Positions 1 to 6,521 of a DNA stretch of 64,000 nucleotides are shown here, piece after piece. How positions within the stretch are numbered: position 1 is the first letter of the stretch; each line of letters starts with the position of its first letter. The DNA is taken from the IMG/VR virus record IMGVR_UViG_3300017917_002938, positions 99,544 to 163,543 of that record; one strand, written 5' to 3'. Origin of the DNA: a virus. Both the position numbers and the translations under genes were made by a program. The notes under the pieces were generated by a model. It had not been told where the DNA came from, ran no database searches, and saw nothing but the letters and a program-made list of their open reading frames with translations.

Positions 1-192
1 AACATTCTTATATTTGTCTGAGGCTTGTTTGAAAAAATTCATGTATTCCTGACCTCTTTTACTCTCAGGAAAATCCATATCCTTAGCAACGCAAATATCC
101 CCGGAAAGGATCAATACGTCAGCTTCGGGCTGATCATCAAAACCTAGAGGACCAAACTCTAGATGCACATCAGACATTAATGCTAATTTCAT
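1..192 (-). CDS. Metallophosphoesterase, N-terminal part (runs off left edge)
   Basis: The first 64 codons of a gene whose 3' end lies outside the window. Residues 1-10 contain the D-x-H metal-binding motif (SDVH) and residues about 29-33 carry a second block (LSGDI), the typical opening of calcineurin-like phosphoesterases. These use two metal ions to hydrolyse phosphodi- or monoesters; the substrate cannot be read from this fragment. Its start overlaps the stop of the upstream gene by ATGA, so it is the last visible gene of the leftmost operon. Confidence 0.75.
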   Translation of the reverse strand, partial: MKLALMSDVHLEFGPLGFDDQPEADVLILSGDICVAKDMDFPESKRGQEYMNFFKQASDKYKNV

Positions 193-371
193 TTTATTTC
201 TTTCTTACGTCGTCTGTATTCGGCTCTAAGCCACCATTTATATTTTTTAAAATACTCCGCGGAGAGGTACTTAGGGTTTTCTCCCGTGATAGAGTAAATC
301 TCATCGCAATGCTCGTACCATATATTTCTTACCCAGTTGCGAAACAATTCATGTTTAGGTCCAGAGTGCAT
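189..371 (-). CDS. Small basic protein of unknown function (60 aa)
   Basis: A 60-residue protein with a Trp/Tyr/Arg/Lys-rich C-terminal half ending in a run of basic residues. I recognise no family. It overlaps the gene upstream by 17 bases and the phosphoesterase start downstream by ATGA, so it sits inside a translationally coupled operon. The aromatic and basic composition would suit nucleic-acid or protein contacts, but that is only inference. Confidence 0.6.
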   Translation of the reverse strand: MHSGPKHELFRNWVRNIWYEHCDEIYSITGENPKYLSAEYFKKYKWWLRAEYRRRKKEIK

Positions 372-1194
372 GGCGTACCTTGATAAGTCTGATCAACATT
401 TGTTCATCCTCTTCATCATACTCTTGCTCTATTTCTTGACATCTCTTAAGTGAGCTTTCACCTAGAGCTTTTGTTTCAGGATCCTTAGAATCAACCCCTA
501 TCCATCTTATACCGTCGCCCTTCTCTTTGCGCATACGTTCACAATACTCCGACCATCCGCTAGCATCATGTGGATCAGGACGATTGGGATATACTTCCTT
601 CCACCATTTGTAAAGGGTAAGTATTTCCTCAGCATTTTTAGCTTGTGGTGTAAGTTCTCCTAGTGATGCAGAGTCTTCTCCTACCTCTTCTTCTTTCCAG
701 CGAAGTTTTCTTTGCCACTCAAGGTTGGCTAGTCCAGCTTCAGGGCAACGCCATACTCTCCAGCGGAACCATCCTGACCCCCAGAAAGGAGCATTATATA
801 GTTTCTTTTTTTCTGGACTCCAAACTATCTCCCACCATGCTAGTTCTACTTCTACAAATTCTACTAGCTCATTGAATAAGCAAGGAAGAAAACGATTTCC
901 TACATCGCGCCACTCACCAGGTTTAATATCCCGGGGATGAGCAGTAAGAGCGTGAGTGCGAGTGACCCAGCGATTATTTACATAGTATTTTACCGAGTAA
1001 ATTTTATCAACGGGCCACCAAATAAAGTTCTGAATAGCATCAAGAGCTTCCTCGGCAATCCAATATCTAACTGGATACGTTTTACTAGCCAGCCTCTGCC
1101 AACTATCCCATCCCTCGGAAGTTTCTGCTTTTGGTTTTGGAGTTCCACGAAGCCAGTCAGCAAACTTAGAACACGACCAATAATTACTGCGCAT
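355..1194 (-). CDS. Conserved phage protein with N-terminal FADWLRG motif (279 aa)
   Basis: A 279-residue protein very rich in Trp and charged residues. The N-terminal region (FADWLRGTPKP near residues 11-21, then a conserved RYWIAEEALD block near 43-52) resembles a hypothetical protein family I have seen in many tailed phages; no biochemical role is known to me. The start is supported by an ACGGAG ribosome binding site 7 bases upstream and by an early-type promoter at 1218-1246. No signal peptide, membrane segment or catalytic motif is visible. Confidence 0.75.
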   Translation of the reverse strand: MRSNYWSCSKFADWLRGTPKPKAETSEGWDSWQRLASKTYPVRYWIAEEALDAIQNFIWWPVDKIYSVKYYVNNRWVTRTHALTAHPRDIKPGEWRDVGNRFLPCLFNELVEFVEVELAWWEIVWSPEKKKLYNAPFWGSGWFRWRVWRCPEAGLANLEWQRKLRWKEEEVGEDSASLGELTPQAKNAEEILTLYKWWKEVYPNRPDPHDASGWSEYCERMRKEKGDGIRWIGVDSKDPETKALGESSLKRCQEIEQEYDEEDEQMLIRLIKVRHALWT

Positions 1195-1217
1195 AAATTT
1201 CTCCGTTTAATGATTAC

Positions 1218-1246
1218 ATTATATCTATAACGAGAAATTAAATCAA
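1218..1246 (-). promoter_or_regulatory. Early sigma70-type promoter
   Basis: Minus strand TTGATT, 17 bp, TATAAT, with the TAATTTC spacer start shared by the other early promoters of the window. It lies between the terminator that closes the pqqA operon and the 279-aa gene, which it should drive. Confidence 0.85.
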
Positions 1247-1249
1247 CAT

Positions 1250-1273
1250 AAAAAAAACGCCCCGTACGGGGCG
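1250..1273 (-). terminator. Rho-independent terminator after pqqA
   Basis: A perfect self-complementary hairpin CGCCCCGTACGGGGCG (1258-1273) is followed on the minus strand by eight T. It ends the AhpC-SGNH-AhpD-PqqA operon directly after the pqqA stop codon. Confidence 0.9.
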
Positions 1274-1278
1274 TTTGG

Positions 1279-1350
1279 TTAACGATTTGCGATATACATC
1301 GTAATCTCAAACCCAAATCTCATATCCACTGCTTCTGGCTTAGTCCACAT
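1279..1350 (-). CDS. pqqA: PqqA-like pyrroloquinoline quinone precursor peptide (23 aa)
   Basis: A 23-codon gene preceded by AAAGGAG six bases before ATG. The peptide has the length and layout of PqqA of the Klebsiella/Pseudomonas type: Met-Trp at 1-2, Lys-Pro at 4-5, Asp9, Arg11, Gly-Phe-Glu at 13-15, Thr17, Tyr19 and a C-terminal Asn-Arg. In known PqqA a Glu and a Tyr three residues apart are cross-linked by the radical SAM enzyme PqqE with the chaperone PqqD, and become the PQQ skeleton; here Glu15 and Tyr19 are exactly so spaced. No pqqB-E gene is seen in the window, so host enzymes would have to process it. It is the last gene of the peroxiredoxin operon and is followed by a strong terminator. 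Such a short match could in principle be chance, but the number of matching positions plus the ribosome binding site make that unlikely. Confidence 0.85.
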   Translation of the reverse strand: MWTKPEAVDMRFGFEITMYIANR

Positions 1351-1363
1351 ACCGATCTCCTTT

Positions 1364-1389
1364 GTGAAAAACGTGTACAAAGGTACACG
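1364..1389 (-). other. Stem-loop between ahpD-like gene and pqqA
   Basis: CGTGTAC/GTACACG, seven base pairs with a four-base loop (1372-1389), followed on the minus strand by five T. It could be a leaky terminator or an RNA processing and stability element that sets pqqA expression apart from the upstream genes. Confidence 0.5.
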
Positions 1390-1440
1390 TAATATATTGC
1401 TTAGTTTAAGCGATAGTCACATACAGAAAATCATTAATTA

Positions 1441-1962
1441 CTAACTATTAAGGACTCGCGACACAGATGTAATGACTGCAGCAATACGACCAATATCACG
1501 GAGTTGTTCAACCGTGTAACCTTCCTTCTTGAGCGTGTCGTAGTGTGCCTTGACACAGAAATGACATTTACCTACAATCGAAGCAGACAGGCTATACGCT
1601 TCAAATTTTGCTTTAGTAGTACCACCGTGATTAGCAATCGCGTTCATTCGTAGTTGAGCGGGCAACCCTTTCAGGCTTTCATCCTCGGCCATTTCAACGT
1701 AAGGATACCAAACGTTATTTTGCGCCATGATACTAGCTGCAATCATTGCTGGGTCGTAATTTACTCCCTCAGCTCCTAGAATGGTACCAAGCCATCCTAC
1801 CAACTTACCGTTACCTGTAGCAAATGCTGCTGCCATAGCACAAAGAGCGGCTTCCTCTTTATCCAAAGTGCTGCGTTTCAATACCGCATCTAAGTTAAGT
1901 TTAGTATCCTTGGCATACTCAGGGATACTATCCTTGAGTTGGTCTACCCAATCTAAATTCAT
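1441..1962 (-). CDS. ahpD: AhpD-like alkylhydroperoxidase (carboxymuconolactone decarboxylase fold)
   Basis: A 173-residue protein with the AhpD signature in its C-terminal third: a Cys-x-x-Cys pair (KCHFCVKAH) followed by His, preceded by acidic residues about a dozen positions earlier. In the family this thiol pair reduces peroxides or recycles AhpC through a disulfide relay. Its start overlaps the SGNH gene by ATGA, and a peroxiredoxin lies two genes upstream, so a paired AhpC/AhpD peroxide-detoxifying system acting in the cytoplasm is the natural reading. Electron source (lipoylated host protein or other) is not visible. Confidence 0.85.
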   Translation of the reverse strand: MNLDWVDQLKDSIPEYAKDTKLNLDAVLKRSTLDKEEAALCAMAAAFATGNGKLVGWLGTILGAEGVNYDPAMIAASIMAQNNVWYPYVEMAEDESLKGLPAQLRMNAIANHGGTTKAKFEAYSLSASIVGKCHFCVKAHYDTLKKEGYTVEQLRDIGRIAAVITSVSRVLNS

Positions 1963-2372
1963 TTTGTTTGTTCTCCTAAAATCTTGTAACCTTTACCTGT
2001 AGGATGTATTCCATCACCACTCATATGACCTTTAGGGCGAGCAATAATTGTGTCTCCGTACTCTTGAGCAATGCGAGTAATTGCATCATGTGGAATAGGT
2101 TTACGGTCTTGCCCGGGGTCAATCCAAAACACACGCTCACCTTTGATGGAGGAACGCATCTTCCTTAATTCACTTTCAGTCTTCACTCCCTTGTGGTCGT
2201 TTGCACCCAGACTGATGATCACGGTTCTTGCCGGTTGAGATGAGGCTTTGGGTAGGTAGTCTTTGTTCCACTGCCAACTGTTCCATCCACCTTTAGAGTA
2301 GCTTACACATTCAGGACGAGCCATCGACGTTCCTACTGCGATGCTGTCACCTATGATCATACAGTCAATCAT
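1959..2372 (-). CDS. SGNH/GDSL-type hydrolase
   Basis: A 137-residue protein with the family blocks in order: GDSIAVG near residues 8-14 (nucleophile Ser), a Gly-Ala-Asn-Asp block near 55-58, and DGIHPTGKGY near 120-129 (catalytic Asp and His). These are esterases or lipases with broad substrates such as acyl esters, acetylated sugars or thioesters. It has no signal peptide, so it should act in the cytoplasm or in the lysate. It begins by TAATG overlap with the peroxiredoxin stop and overlaps the ahpD start by ATGA. Its place between the two peroxide genes is unexplained. Confidence 0.8.
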   Translation of the reverse strand: MIDCMIIGDSIAVGTSMARPECVSYSKGGWNSWQWNKDYLPKASSQPARTVIISLGANDHKGVKTESELRKMRSSIKGERVFWIDPGQDRKPIPHDAITRIAQEYGDTIIARPKGHMSGDGIHPTGKGYKILGEQTK

Positions 2373-2914
2373 TAGAGAGTCTCCCCACCAACGACTCGGT
2401 TACATGCACAAAGTTCTCCAGTTTGCAATGCATCAAGTACGCGCAAAGTTTCTTCTGGAGAGCGACCTACGTTTAAATTGTTGACAGTTACATGTTGAAT
2501 AACGTTATCAGGATCTACAATAAATGTAGCGCGCAATGCTGCACCAGCAGGGGCATAGAATACGCCAAGCTGGTCAATCAATGATTTGTCCCATTCACGA
2601 GATGTGTCGGCAAACTGAATATGCTTGATCTTAGCCAAATCAGGGTGTGCTTTCTGCCATGCTAGTTTACAGAACTCATTATCTGTTGAACCTGTTAGCA
2701 GAACTGCATCACGGTCTGCAAAGTCCTGGAATAGTTTATCATATGCAACTATCTCGGTTGGACATACGAATGTGAAATCTTTTGGATAGTAAACGATTAC
2801 TTTCCATTTACCTTCAAACGATTCTTCTGTGATGTCAAAAAACGCATCTTCTGGTTGACCAGGTTTAACTCCCGTGATAGCGAACGGGTGTAGTTTATCT
2901 CCTACTGTAAGCAT
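2372..2914 (-). CDS. ahpC: Peroxiredoxin (AhpC/Prx1 type)
   Basis: A 180-residue thiol peroxidase. The peroxidatic Cys is in the block DFTFVCPTE near residues 46-54; a C-terminal CAC motif near residues 168-170 can supply the resolving Cys. The family reduces hydrogen peroxide and organic peroxides. Length and motifs are complete, so the enzyme looks functional. It opens the operon with the SGNH hydrolase, AhpD-like protein and PqqA. The ribosome binding site is AGGAG seven bases before ATG. A phage could use it to blunt oxidative stress during infection, which is inference. Confidence 0.92.
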   Translation of the reverse strand: MLTVGDKLHPFAITGVKPGQPEDAFFDITEESFEGKWKVIVYYPKDFTFVCPTEIVAYDKLFQDFADRDAVLLTGSTDNEFCKLAWQKAHPDLAKIKHIQFADTSREWDKSLIDQLGVFYAPAGAALRATFIVDPDNVIQHVTVNNLNVGRSPEETLRVLDALQTGELCACNRVVGGETL

Positions 2915-2934
2915 ATTTTCTCCTAAGTGAAAGT

Positions 2935-2957
2935 AAAAAGAGTGCCTGAAGCACTCT
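2935..2957 (-). terminator. Terminator-like hairpin upstream of the peroxiredoxin gene
   Basis: AGAGTGC/GCACTCT with a five-base loop (2939-2957), followed on the minus strand by a T run. It can end the transcript of the gene at 3042-3524. It also lies downstream of the promoter candidate at 2969-2997, so it may act as a leader hairpin or attenuator for the peroxiredoxin operon. Confidence 0.75.
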
Positions 2958-2968
2958 TACATTGTATG

Positions 2969-2997
2969 ATTATCTATAATTGAAAACCAGAATACAA
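2969..2997 (-). promoter_or_regulatory. Candidate sigma70 promoter of the AhpC-PqqA operon
   Basis: Minus strand TTGTAT, 17 bp, GATAAT. The boxes are good but the spacer does not share the TAATTTC sequence of the early promoter family, so this operon may be timed differently from the other accessory genes. Confidence 0.5.
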
Positions 2998-3041
2998 TTG
3001 AATATTTCTATTGAATGTTTCTATAACGATGATCGATTTTA

Positions 3042-3524
3042 TTAATCATCCTTAGGTGCTTCTACATACTTACGTTCGGGGGCGTATGGGAAGTTAACTT
3101 CTACTCTTGAATCGCGGCTGGTGAAATAACTCTTATATTTTTCACCTGTCTCCTCATCTGTATGCCAATCGTAGAACACTACTCCATCGATATCATAAGC
3201 GCCCGATTCATCTTTGAAGACATGGGAACAGCGTTTGTTCTGCCATAACTTACCCCCATCTCGTCCACCCCTATCACTTACATCTGTCCATTCCCAGTCT
3301 TCACCAGTCAATGGTACAATAGGTTTGAACATAGCCAATTGTTGAAACATATTAATGGCATATGGTGCAGTTGAACCAGAATGTCCTTCACCACTAAACA
3401 CTTCTAATAATTTTAGAACATGATTACAGATTGCTTCCTGCATATCATCATCGTATTTTCCATTCTCGTCTACCCAACCAGCGGCACGGAATTCTTCTTT
3501 AGCGTGATTCAATAAGTTACTCAT
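3042..3524 (-). CDS. Acidic protein of unknown function (160 aa)
   Basis: A 160-residue, strongly acidic soluble protein without a motif I recognise. A central tract (residues about 85-110) is rich in Gly, Trp and Asp. It is the last gene of an overlapping operon that starts near 6.5 kb; the hairpin at 2935-2957 should end that transcript. Confidence 0.65.
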   Translation of the reverse strand: MSNLLNHAKEEFRAAGWVDENGKYDDDMQEAICNHVLKLLEVFSGEGHSGSTAPYAINMFQQLAMFKPIVPLTGEDWEWTDVSDRGGRDGGKLWQNKRCSHVFKDESGAYDIDGVVFYDWHTDEETGEKYKSYFTSRDSRVEVNFPYAPERKYVEAPKDD

Positions 3525-3684
3525 TATGTTCTCTCCACATCTTGATTGCTTTTTTCAACTCATCCATCTGTTCAAGTCGAATATGATCCATGATACCCCA
3601 TTCATCTTTGTTCTTCGACATATCCCAAAGTTTATCATGGTGTTTCTGTAATACATCAATTACTACATCATAATCTTCACTCAC
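3517..3684 (-). CDS. Small charged helical protein, GTG start (55 aa)
   Basis: Open frame of 55 codons starting with GTG inside GAGTGAAG, overlapping the stop of the upstream gene, and ending eight bases inside the start of the next gene. This coupling on both sides, together with dense charged and Met/Trp residues suggesting one or two helices, supports a real gene. No family recognised. Confidence 0.6.
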   Translation of the reverse strand: MSEDYDVVIDVLQKHHDKLWDMSKNKDEWGIMDHIRLEQMDELKKAIKMWREHNE

Positions 3685-3925
3685 TTGGCACTCCTACTTT
3701 TGGACCAACAAGTGAATTACCCCATTGGTCTGTTTCCACTGCCCAATGTACCACGATCCAATCATCTAGTGCAGCCTGGTCTGTCATTAAATGGGCTTTA
3801 TCGGCTTGACACATCATCATAACCCAATTGCGATACCATGCACTTCTCAGTATCTGTTCTTCAGACCAAGTCTCTACAACATGCTGATCTTCTTCACCAG
3901 GGAAAGATATAGTCCAGTATTTCAT
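3677..3925 (-). CDS. Acidic hypothetical protein (82 aa)
   Basis: An 82-residue soluble protein, rich in Trp, Asp and Glu, with no recognised family. It overlaps its upstream neighbour by ATGA at 3922-3925 and its downstream neighbour by eight bases. Confidence 0.6.
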   Translation of the reverse strand: MKYWTISFPGEEDQHVVETWSEEQILRSAWYRNWVMMMCQADKAHLMTDQAALDDWIVVHWAVETDQWGNSLVGPKVGVPSE

Positions 3926-4092
3926 TTATCTTTTTCGGTAAGAAATGTACTGTGCGTATTTTGAACGAGTGGGCTTGTGTTTGAAGCTGACTCCACCTTT
4001 GGAGGACAATAGAAACACATATGTGTTGTAGGTGCATATACGCGATTACAAAGTGGGCATTGCCAGCCTTGTTGTGGGGTATTAAACATCAT
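3922..4092 (-). CDS. Small zinc-ribbon protein (56 aa)
   Basis: Two Cys-x-x-Cys knuckles (CPLC and CFYC) about 14 residues apart in a 56-residue protein mark a zinc ribbon, a fold used by phages to bind nucleic acid or host proteins. I chose the ATG at 4092, which has GGAG six bases before it, over an ATG 45 bases further upstream that would overlap the preceding gene more. Confidence 0.65.
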   Translation of the reverse strand: MMFNTPQQGWQCPLCNRVYAPTTHMCFYCPPKVESASNTSPLVQNTHSTFLTEKDK

Positions 4093-4294
4093 CTTCTTCT
4101 CCGTACCCAATTTCATCCAAAGCTTTGTCAAACTCATGATCTAGCCCTCTACATTCACAAACAGTATCACAATCATGACTTTCGAAATGATCGATATACA
4201 ACTTATATAACTCTTTTCGATACTTTTTAGGAACGGCTTTCTGGGTAGAAAGAATAACATCCCTTAACAGATCAGAACCTGATGCCCATCCCAT
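4082..4294 (-). CDS. Hypothetical protein with Cys/His cluster (70 aa)
   Basis: A 70-residue protein with a short cluster of Asp, Cys and His in the middle (HDCDTVCEC) that might bind a metal. Start at 4294 is preceded by GGAG and follows directly on the upstream stop. No family recognised. Confidence 0.6.
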   Translation of the reverse strand: MGWASGSDLLRDVILSTQKAVPKKYRKELYKLYIDHFESHDCDTVCECRGLDHEFDKALDEIGYGEEDDV

Positions 4295-4295
4295 T

Positions 4296-4622
4296 TTATA
4301 CTCCAAACATTCTTTTCAGTTGTTCGATATGCAAAGATCTCAAATTGGATTCAATCTCAACATTAGCGGCTTCTCTAACACATTCTTCAATGTCAATCTG
4401 ACCACCAACGATTGCCGCTGTCACCAGCAGCCTCATCTCATCAAGATGTAAATCAAACTTTTTGGTTTCTTTATTGTGTTCAATGGTATAATCCATTCCT
4501 TCACCGTTCCACCATTCAGAAAAATGAACAGAGACGGGGCCGTGTAGGCTGCTATCCTCAATTATACCGACTGTCCCGGTCTTCCTGACGTTTGCAAATT
4601 TCTTTTGCTGATTCAAATCCAT
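4296..4622 (-). CDS. Hypothetical protein (108 aa)
   Basis: A 108-residue protein. The longer frame starting at 4751 is unlikely, because the ATG at 4622 has AAGGAG ten bases upstream and the added residues would lie wholly within the upstream gene. A C-terminal helical stretch contains repeated Ile/Val/Glu. It overlaps the upstream gene by 65 bases in another frame, unusually long for this region. Confidence 0.6.
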   Translation of the reverse strand: MDLNQQKKFANVRKTGTVGIIEDSSLHGPVSVHFSEWWNGEGMDYTIEHNKETKKFDLHLDEMRLLVTAAIVGGQIDIEECVREAANVEIESNLRSLHIEQLKRMFGV

Positions 4623-4908
4623 AATCAAATGTCTCCTTAATAAGTTGTTCAAATTCTTGAGGGGAAAAGCAGTAGGTTGAAATAGAATATTCTTTACCCA
4701 TAAGCTCGGGGCGGTCTCTTTGAGATAGGAGTACCAACTTTGGTTTATCAATAATAGCCTGTGCTATAGCTTGTCTTAAACCATCGGTGATCATATGATG
4801 TACATCTACATCATTTTTAATATCTAGTATGCTACTGACTATTGTCTTGCATTCTAGCCTACAATCTACTTTTTTACCTTTGAGGTACTTTACCAACATA
4901 TCATTCAC
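4558..4908 (-). CDS. Hypothetical protein (116 aa)
   Basis: A 116-residue protein, mixed alpha/beta in appearance, without a recognised family. I accept the GTG start at 4908 because AAGGGGA lies six bases before it and the gene then overlaps the stop of the 53-aa membrane protein; an ATG at 4899 is the alternative. Confidence 0.6.
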   Translation of the reverse strand: MNDMLVKYLKGKKVDCRLECKTIVSSILDIKNDVDVHHMITDGLRQAIAQAIIDKPKLVLLSQRDRPELMGKEYSISTYCFSPQEFEQLIKETFDYGFESAKEICKRQEDRDSRYN

Positions 4909-5062
4909 TGTTCTTCCCCTTATAATTACCTAGTAGTAAGACAGTGAGTAAGAACCACCAAGGAGACCAGTCCCACATCTGTACCATATACGCAGTACCG
5001 GCTAGTAGGGAGAGATTATAGACGGCGACGATAATTATTGCTATTAATTTTATCATATTCAT
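4901..5062 (-). CDS. Small membrane protein (53 aa)
   Basis: A 53-codon frame with two hydrophobic segments (residues about 4-26 and 34-45) separated by a short polar turn and followed by a Lys-rich tail, as in a helical hairpin inserted in the inner membrane. It overlaps both neighbours. Start could be 5062 or, in the same frame, 5056. Function unknown. Confidence 0.6.
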   Translation of the reverse strand: MNMIKLIAIIIVAVYNLSLLAGTAYMVQMWDWSPWWFLLTVLLLGNYKGKNSE

Positions 5063-5207
5063 CTTGACTGTCCCTATCAATTTTTCTCAAACCGGAAAAC
5101 AAAAAAATGAAGCCGGTTACCAATACTGTCAACCATTGATACGGTGCTAACATTTCATCGTAGGTTCCGTAGAAGATAATGATCAACCCTATCCATAGTC
5201 TGATCAT
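5016..5207 (-). CDS. Small membrane protein (63 aa)
   Basis: Two predicted membrane segments (residues about 2-14 and 24-40), then a polar, Asp/Arg-rich tail. It directly precedes and overlaps another small membrane protein, so the two may work as a pair. No family recognised. Confidence 0.6.
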   Translation of the reverse strand: MIRLWIGLIIIFYGTYDEMLAPYQWLTVLVTGFIFLFSGLRKIDRDSQDEYDKINSNNYRRRL

Positions 5208-5419
5208 TTGATGGCTCTCACCCTATCAATTACTTCATTGGCAAGAGTATAATCACCACTCAACTCTACCGCTTGATCGATCAAATCAAGTCTGTAACAT
5301 CTAAGCAATTCCATAGCATATTCCCTATCATCAGAAGAAATCGTATCCCACCATTCGTCAAGATCCTTTTTCTTAAGGTTCAATATGAAGTTGAGGTTGT
5401 TCAGATCATACTCATCCAT
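5204..5419 (-). CDS. Acidic helical hypothetical protein (71 aa)
   Basis: A 71-residue protein of Asp, Glu, Leu and Arg-rich helices with no recognised family. Overlaps the next gene by ATGA at 5204-5207. Confidence 0.6.
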   Translation of the reverse strand: MDEYDLNNLNFILNLKKKDLDEWWDTISSDDREYAMELLRCYRLDLIDQAVELSGDYTLANEVIDRVRAIK

Positions 5420-5420
5420 A

Positions 5421-5615
5421 TTAACTCCCTCCGCCGGCGTATGCGTGATGAAGTACGTAATTGATCACTTCTTTTTGTCCTCTTTCTCCACTGATCCACA
5501 GATCAATAGGGCGTTGGAACTTGAAGGAAGCGTTAGGACTATCCCACCATTTAGAAACAAAATCTTCTGATCCTAGCATGGCCAGAAGGTGTTTATCCAC
5601 GATATGTTTGTACAT
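5421..5615 (-). CDS. Hypothetical protein (64 aa)
   Basis: A 64-residue soluble protein with no recognised family; it ends one base before its neighbour begins. A short Gly-rich C-terminus follows a helical middle. Confidence 0.55.
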   Translation of the reverse strand: MYKHIVDKHLLAMLGSEDFVSKWWDSPNASFKFQRPIDLWISGERGQKEVINYVLHHAYAGGGS

Positions 5616-5802
5616 CCCAATACTCCTCTAATAACTGTGCACCATATACACAGTTATTTTCTTTTAAATATTCTATAGATTCTTCTATGGACTTATGTAC
5701 AGCTTCAGGGACCTGATCACGGGTGCGCATCCATTTACCATCGATAGATTTTTCGGCCTGTTCAACCAGATCGGCAATTTGCCTCTTACGCCACCCACTC
5801 AT
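5593..5802 (-). CDS. Helical hypothetical protein (69 aa)
   Basis: A 69-residue protein with a basic N-terminus (WRKRQ) and amphipathic helices. It overlaps its upstream gene by ATGA and its downstream gene by 23 bases. No family recognised. Confidence 0.58.
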   Translation of the reverse strand: MSGWRKRQIADLVEQAEKSIDGKWMRTRDQVPEAVHKSIEESIEYLKENNCVYGAQLLEEYWDVQTYRG

Positions 5803-6071
5803 AACGCTCTCCCTGTCTTAATGTAGAGGTATTCATCCAGTTCTTGATCGAAAGGTTTACCTTGACGGCGTAGGTGGAAGATCTTATCAATCAGGCTCTC
5901 CGAATCACCGTATGTCGGATGAAACAGATCCCGCTTTTGACACTCTTCAATCAATTCTTGATCGGAGGTGTTTTCTAGAAAATCATAACCACGACATTGA
6001 AGCTCATCGATCAAATCATCTTCATCGAAGTCTTCCAGATCTACATCTACATCTACACTTTTACGAACCAT
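5799..6071 (-). CDS. Acidic conserved phage protein (90 aa)
   Basis: The N-terminal 25 residues are almost all Asp, Glu and Val/Leu, leading into a DELQCRGYDF block that I have seen in short acidic proteins of many phages (an EL-x-x-RGY motif). Function unknown. Such acidic proteins are sometimes DNA mimics, but nothing here proves it. Confidence 0.62.
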   Translation of the reverse strand: MVRKSVDVDVDLEDFDEDDLIDELQCRGYDFLENTSDQELIEECQKRDLFHPTYGDSESLIDKIFHLRRQGKPFDQELDEYLYIKTGRAL

Positions 6072-6309
6072 ATAACATCTCCTGAATTCGTCTCTTGGCC
6101 TCAGTAATAGACTTACATACCACGTTATTAACAGCTATCTTGTTATGGGCGGCAATCGCTACCTCATACTCATCGGTAGATAGATTATAAACTTTTTTAT
6201 TATTTACTACAACTTTATCATAGGTAGGACGTTGACCGGTCGCAAAGAAGAGTGTATCGGATAATTCCTCGCGAGCGGTCATCATCAGAAACGCATTATT
6301 GGCCTGCAT
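6061..6309 (-). CDS. Hypothetical protein (82 aa)
   Basis: An 82-residue protein of mixed composition with a beta-like centre rich in Val, Asn and Lys. No recognised family. It overlaps the genes on both sides by 11 and 14 bases. Confidence 0.58.
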   Translation of the reverse strand: MQANNAFLMMTAREELSDTLFFATGQRPTYDKVVVNNKKVYNLSTDEYEVAIAAHNKIAVNNVVCKSITEAKRRIQEMLYGS

Positions 6310-6460
6310 TCAACGCCTCCTGGTACTTAGTCGAGTGGCAGTACTTAAAGAGCATGACGTGGTATTTGAACTGTTTGGGGTGGTGTTCAAAACTGGGAAG
6401 GTTATCTCCCCAAATCTCTACCATTGCCTGGTACAGGTTCATGATTTGTTTTTCCGTCAT
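6296..6460 (-). CDS. Hypothetical protein (54 aa)
   Basis: A 54-codon frame rich in aromatic residues and His/Lys, overlapping the next gene by 14 bases. Its ribosome binding site is weak. It is the first gene after the GC-rich hairpin at 6492-6508, so expression may depend on read-through from upstream. Confidence 0.55.
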   Translation of the reverse strand: MTEKQIMNLYQAMVEIWGDNLPSFEHHPKQFKYHVMLFKYCHSTKYQEALNAGQ

Positions 6461-6491
6461 ACTGAAAAAGGGGAGTATACTTTAGATGCAA

Positions 6492-6508
6492 GGGCCCCGC
6501 AGGGGCCC
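6492..6508 (-). other. GC-only hairpin without T run
   Basis: GGGCCCC/GGGGCCC with a three-base loop, flanked by further G/C runs (6509-6520). No T tract follows on either strand, so it is not a classical terminator; it may pause RNA polymerase or set a processing site between two gene groups. Confidence 0.55.
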
Positions 6509-6521
6509 CCCCGCCGCCGGC

